A DNA stretch of 7,328 nt, from positions 1,315 to 8,642 of the forward strand of contig PMWR01000254.1 in assembly GCA_003166055.1 (NCBI GenBank), read 5' to 3'. Below the pieces are notes generated by a model. It worked only from the letters and a program-made list of their open reading frames with translations, was not told the origin of the DNA and ran no database searches. This document shows positions 6,813 through 7,328 of the stretch, piece after piece; positions within the stretch are counted from its first letter, which is position 1; each line of letters starts with the position of its first letter. The DNA comes from Acidobacteriaceae bacterium (GTDB lineage Bacteria; Acidobacteriota; Terriglobia; Terriglobales; Acidobacteriaceae). The position numbers and the translations under genes were made by a program.

Positions 6813-7328
6813 TCAAGCAGTCACCTCCGCAACAGGCGTATAGGGCAAAGTGTCTTCCACAATCAGCCCATCGCGCAGCACTATCTTTCTGTCCGCCCTG
6901 CTCGCCACTTCGGGATCGTGCGTCACCAGCACCAGCGTCGTCCCGGCCCTCTTATTCCGCTCCAGCAGCAGGTCCAGCACCAGCTTTCCATTGGTCGAGT
7001 CGAGATTTCCCGTCGGCTCATCCGCCATCACAATCGGCGGTTCCACCACAAACGCACGCGCCAGCGCCACTCGCTGCTGCTCACCACCCGAAAGCTGCAC
7101 CGGATAATGATCCACGCGCTCCTTCAAGCCCACCTCGTCCAGCAATCGGCGCGCCTGCTTCAACCCGCTCCCTTCCACATTCAGTTCGTAAGGAAGCAGA
7201 ACATTTTCAAGAGCCGTCAGTGTCTGGATCAATTGGTACGACTGAAACACAAATCCGATCTTCTTTCCACGCACCGCGGCCAGTTCCGATTCAACCAGGT
7301 TGTGAATCGGCACGCCATCCAGCCAGAT
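6813..7328 (-). CDS. ABC transporter ATP-binding protein (YbbA/LolD-like), N-terminus beyond the window
   Basis: The last 171 residues of a MacB/LolD/YbbA-type ATPase that powers the neighbouring permease at the cytoplasmic face. The reading frame stays open to base 7328, giving IWLDG before the first possible GTG start (7311-7313). That GTG is therefore internal, and the Walker A region lies outside the window. Visible in order: the E-S-E-LAAVRGKKIGFVFQ block with the Q-loop glutamine, the signature LSGGEQQRVALARAF (about 7051-7095), Walker B with catalytic glutamate in PIVMADEPTGNLDS, including the D-loop, and the H-loop histidine in LVLVTHD. All catalytic motifs in the visible part are intact. 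EPTGNLDS and GEQQR are typical of this exporter subfamily. It ends with TGA at 6813-6815, upstream of the permease in the same direction, so the two form one operon split by the palindromic element. Confidence 0.93.
   Translation of the reverse strand: MWLDGVPIHNLVESELAAVRGKKIGFVFQSYQLIQTLTALENVLLPYELNVEGSGLKQARRLLDEVGLKERVDHYPVQLSGGEQQRVALARAFVVEPPIVMADEPTGNLDSTNGKLVLDLLLERNKRAGTTLVLVTHDPEVASRADRKIVLRDGLIVEDTLPYTPVAEVTA

Noticed and set aside
6619..6816. A 65-codon minus-strand open frame starting TTG on the ATPase stop (TTGA) and ending eight bases inside the permease gene
   Set aside because: It runs through the palindromic element, has no recognisable domain or ribosome site of its own, and its peptide looks like a translated repeat. 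Bridging the gap is explained by high GC leaving few stops.
7311..7313. GTG as start of the ABC ATPase
   Set aside because: The frame continues to the window edge with family-like sequence (IWLDG). A start here would omit Walker A, so the gene is simply cut by the window.

Overview
The window is a GC-rich bacterial chromosome segment with tightly packed genes. Three cues suggest an Acidobacteriota (Terriglobia-like) genome: a C-rich, high-GC style, a short-heptamer array between genes, and an intergenic palindromic element of a type I recall from that phylum (GGGCT..AGCCC and GGCACGACT..AGTCGTGCC stems). This placement is inference; the window has no rRNA or other phylogenetic marker.

Left part (1-3971, plus strand). 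The tail of a periplasmic adaptor gene abuts a complete CzcA-type RND heavy-metal efflux pump gene. Adaptor stop and pump start touch, so they form one translationally coupled efflux operon whose outer-membrane channel gene, if present, lies outside. The pump has the Asp/Asp/Glu proton-relay signature of divalent-cation HME-RND pumps and lacks the three methionines of the Cu/Ag pump CusA. A KDPG/KHG-type aldolase gene (eda-like) follows after 42 bp in the same direction. That gap carries a perfect 14-bp palindrome starting on the pump's stop codon. The aldolase keeps its Schiff-base lysine and catalytic glutamate, but two substrate-contact positions differ from the E. coli enzyme.

Middle (3972-4028). 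The aldolase gene converges with the next gene over 57 bp, most of it six tandem 7-bp units. On the minus strand this array reads as five GGG runs with 4-nt spacers, a candidate G-quadruplex just after the permease stop codon. No classical terminator is visible.

Right part (4029-7328, minus strand). An ABC exporter module of the YbbA/YbbP (COG4181/COG3127) kind: an ATPase gene cut by the window edge, then a large FtsX-like permease with two FtsX domains. Such gene pairs are normally adjacent or overlapping. Here they are separated by about 190 bp holding a nested palindromic element, probably a dispersed repeat inserted within the operon.

I see no tRNA, rRNA, CRISPR array, transposase or phage gene. 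Every protein belongs to a known family. The parts worth a second look are the three non-coding structures and the altered aldolase pocket; I do not see convincing evidence for a wholly new system.
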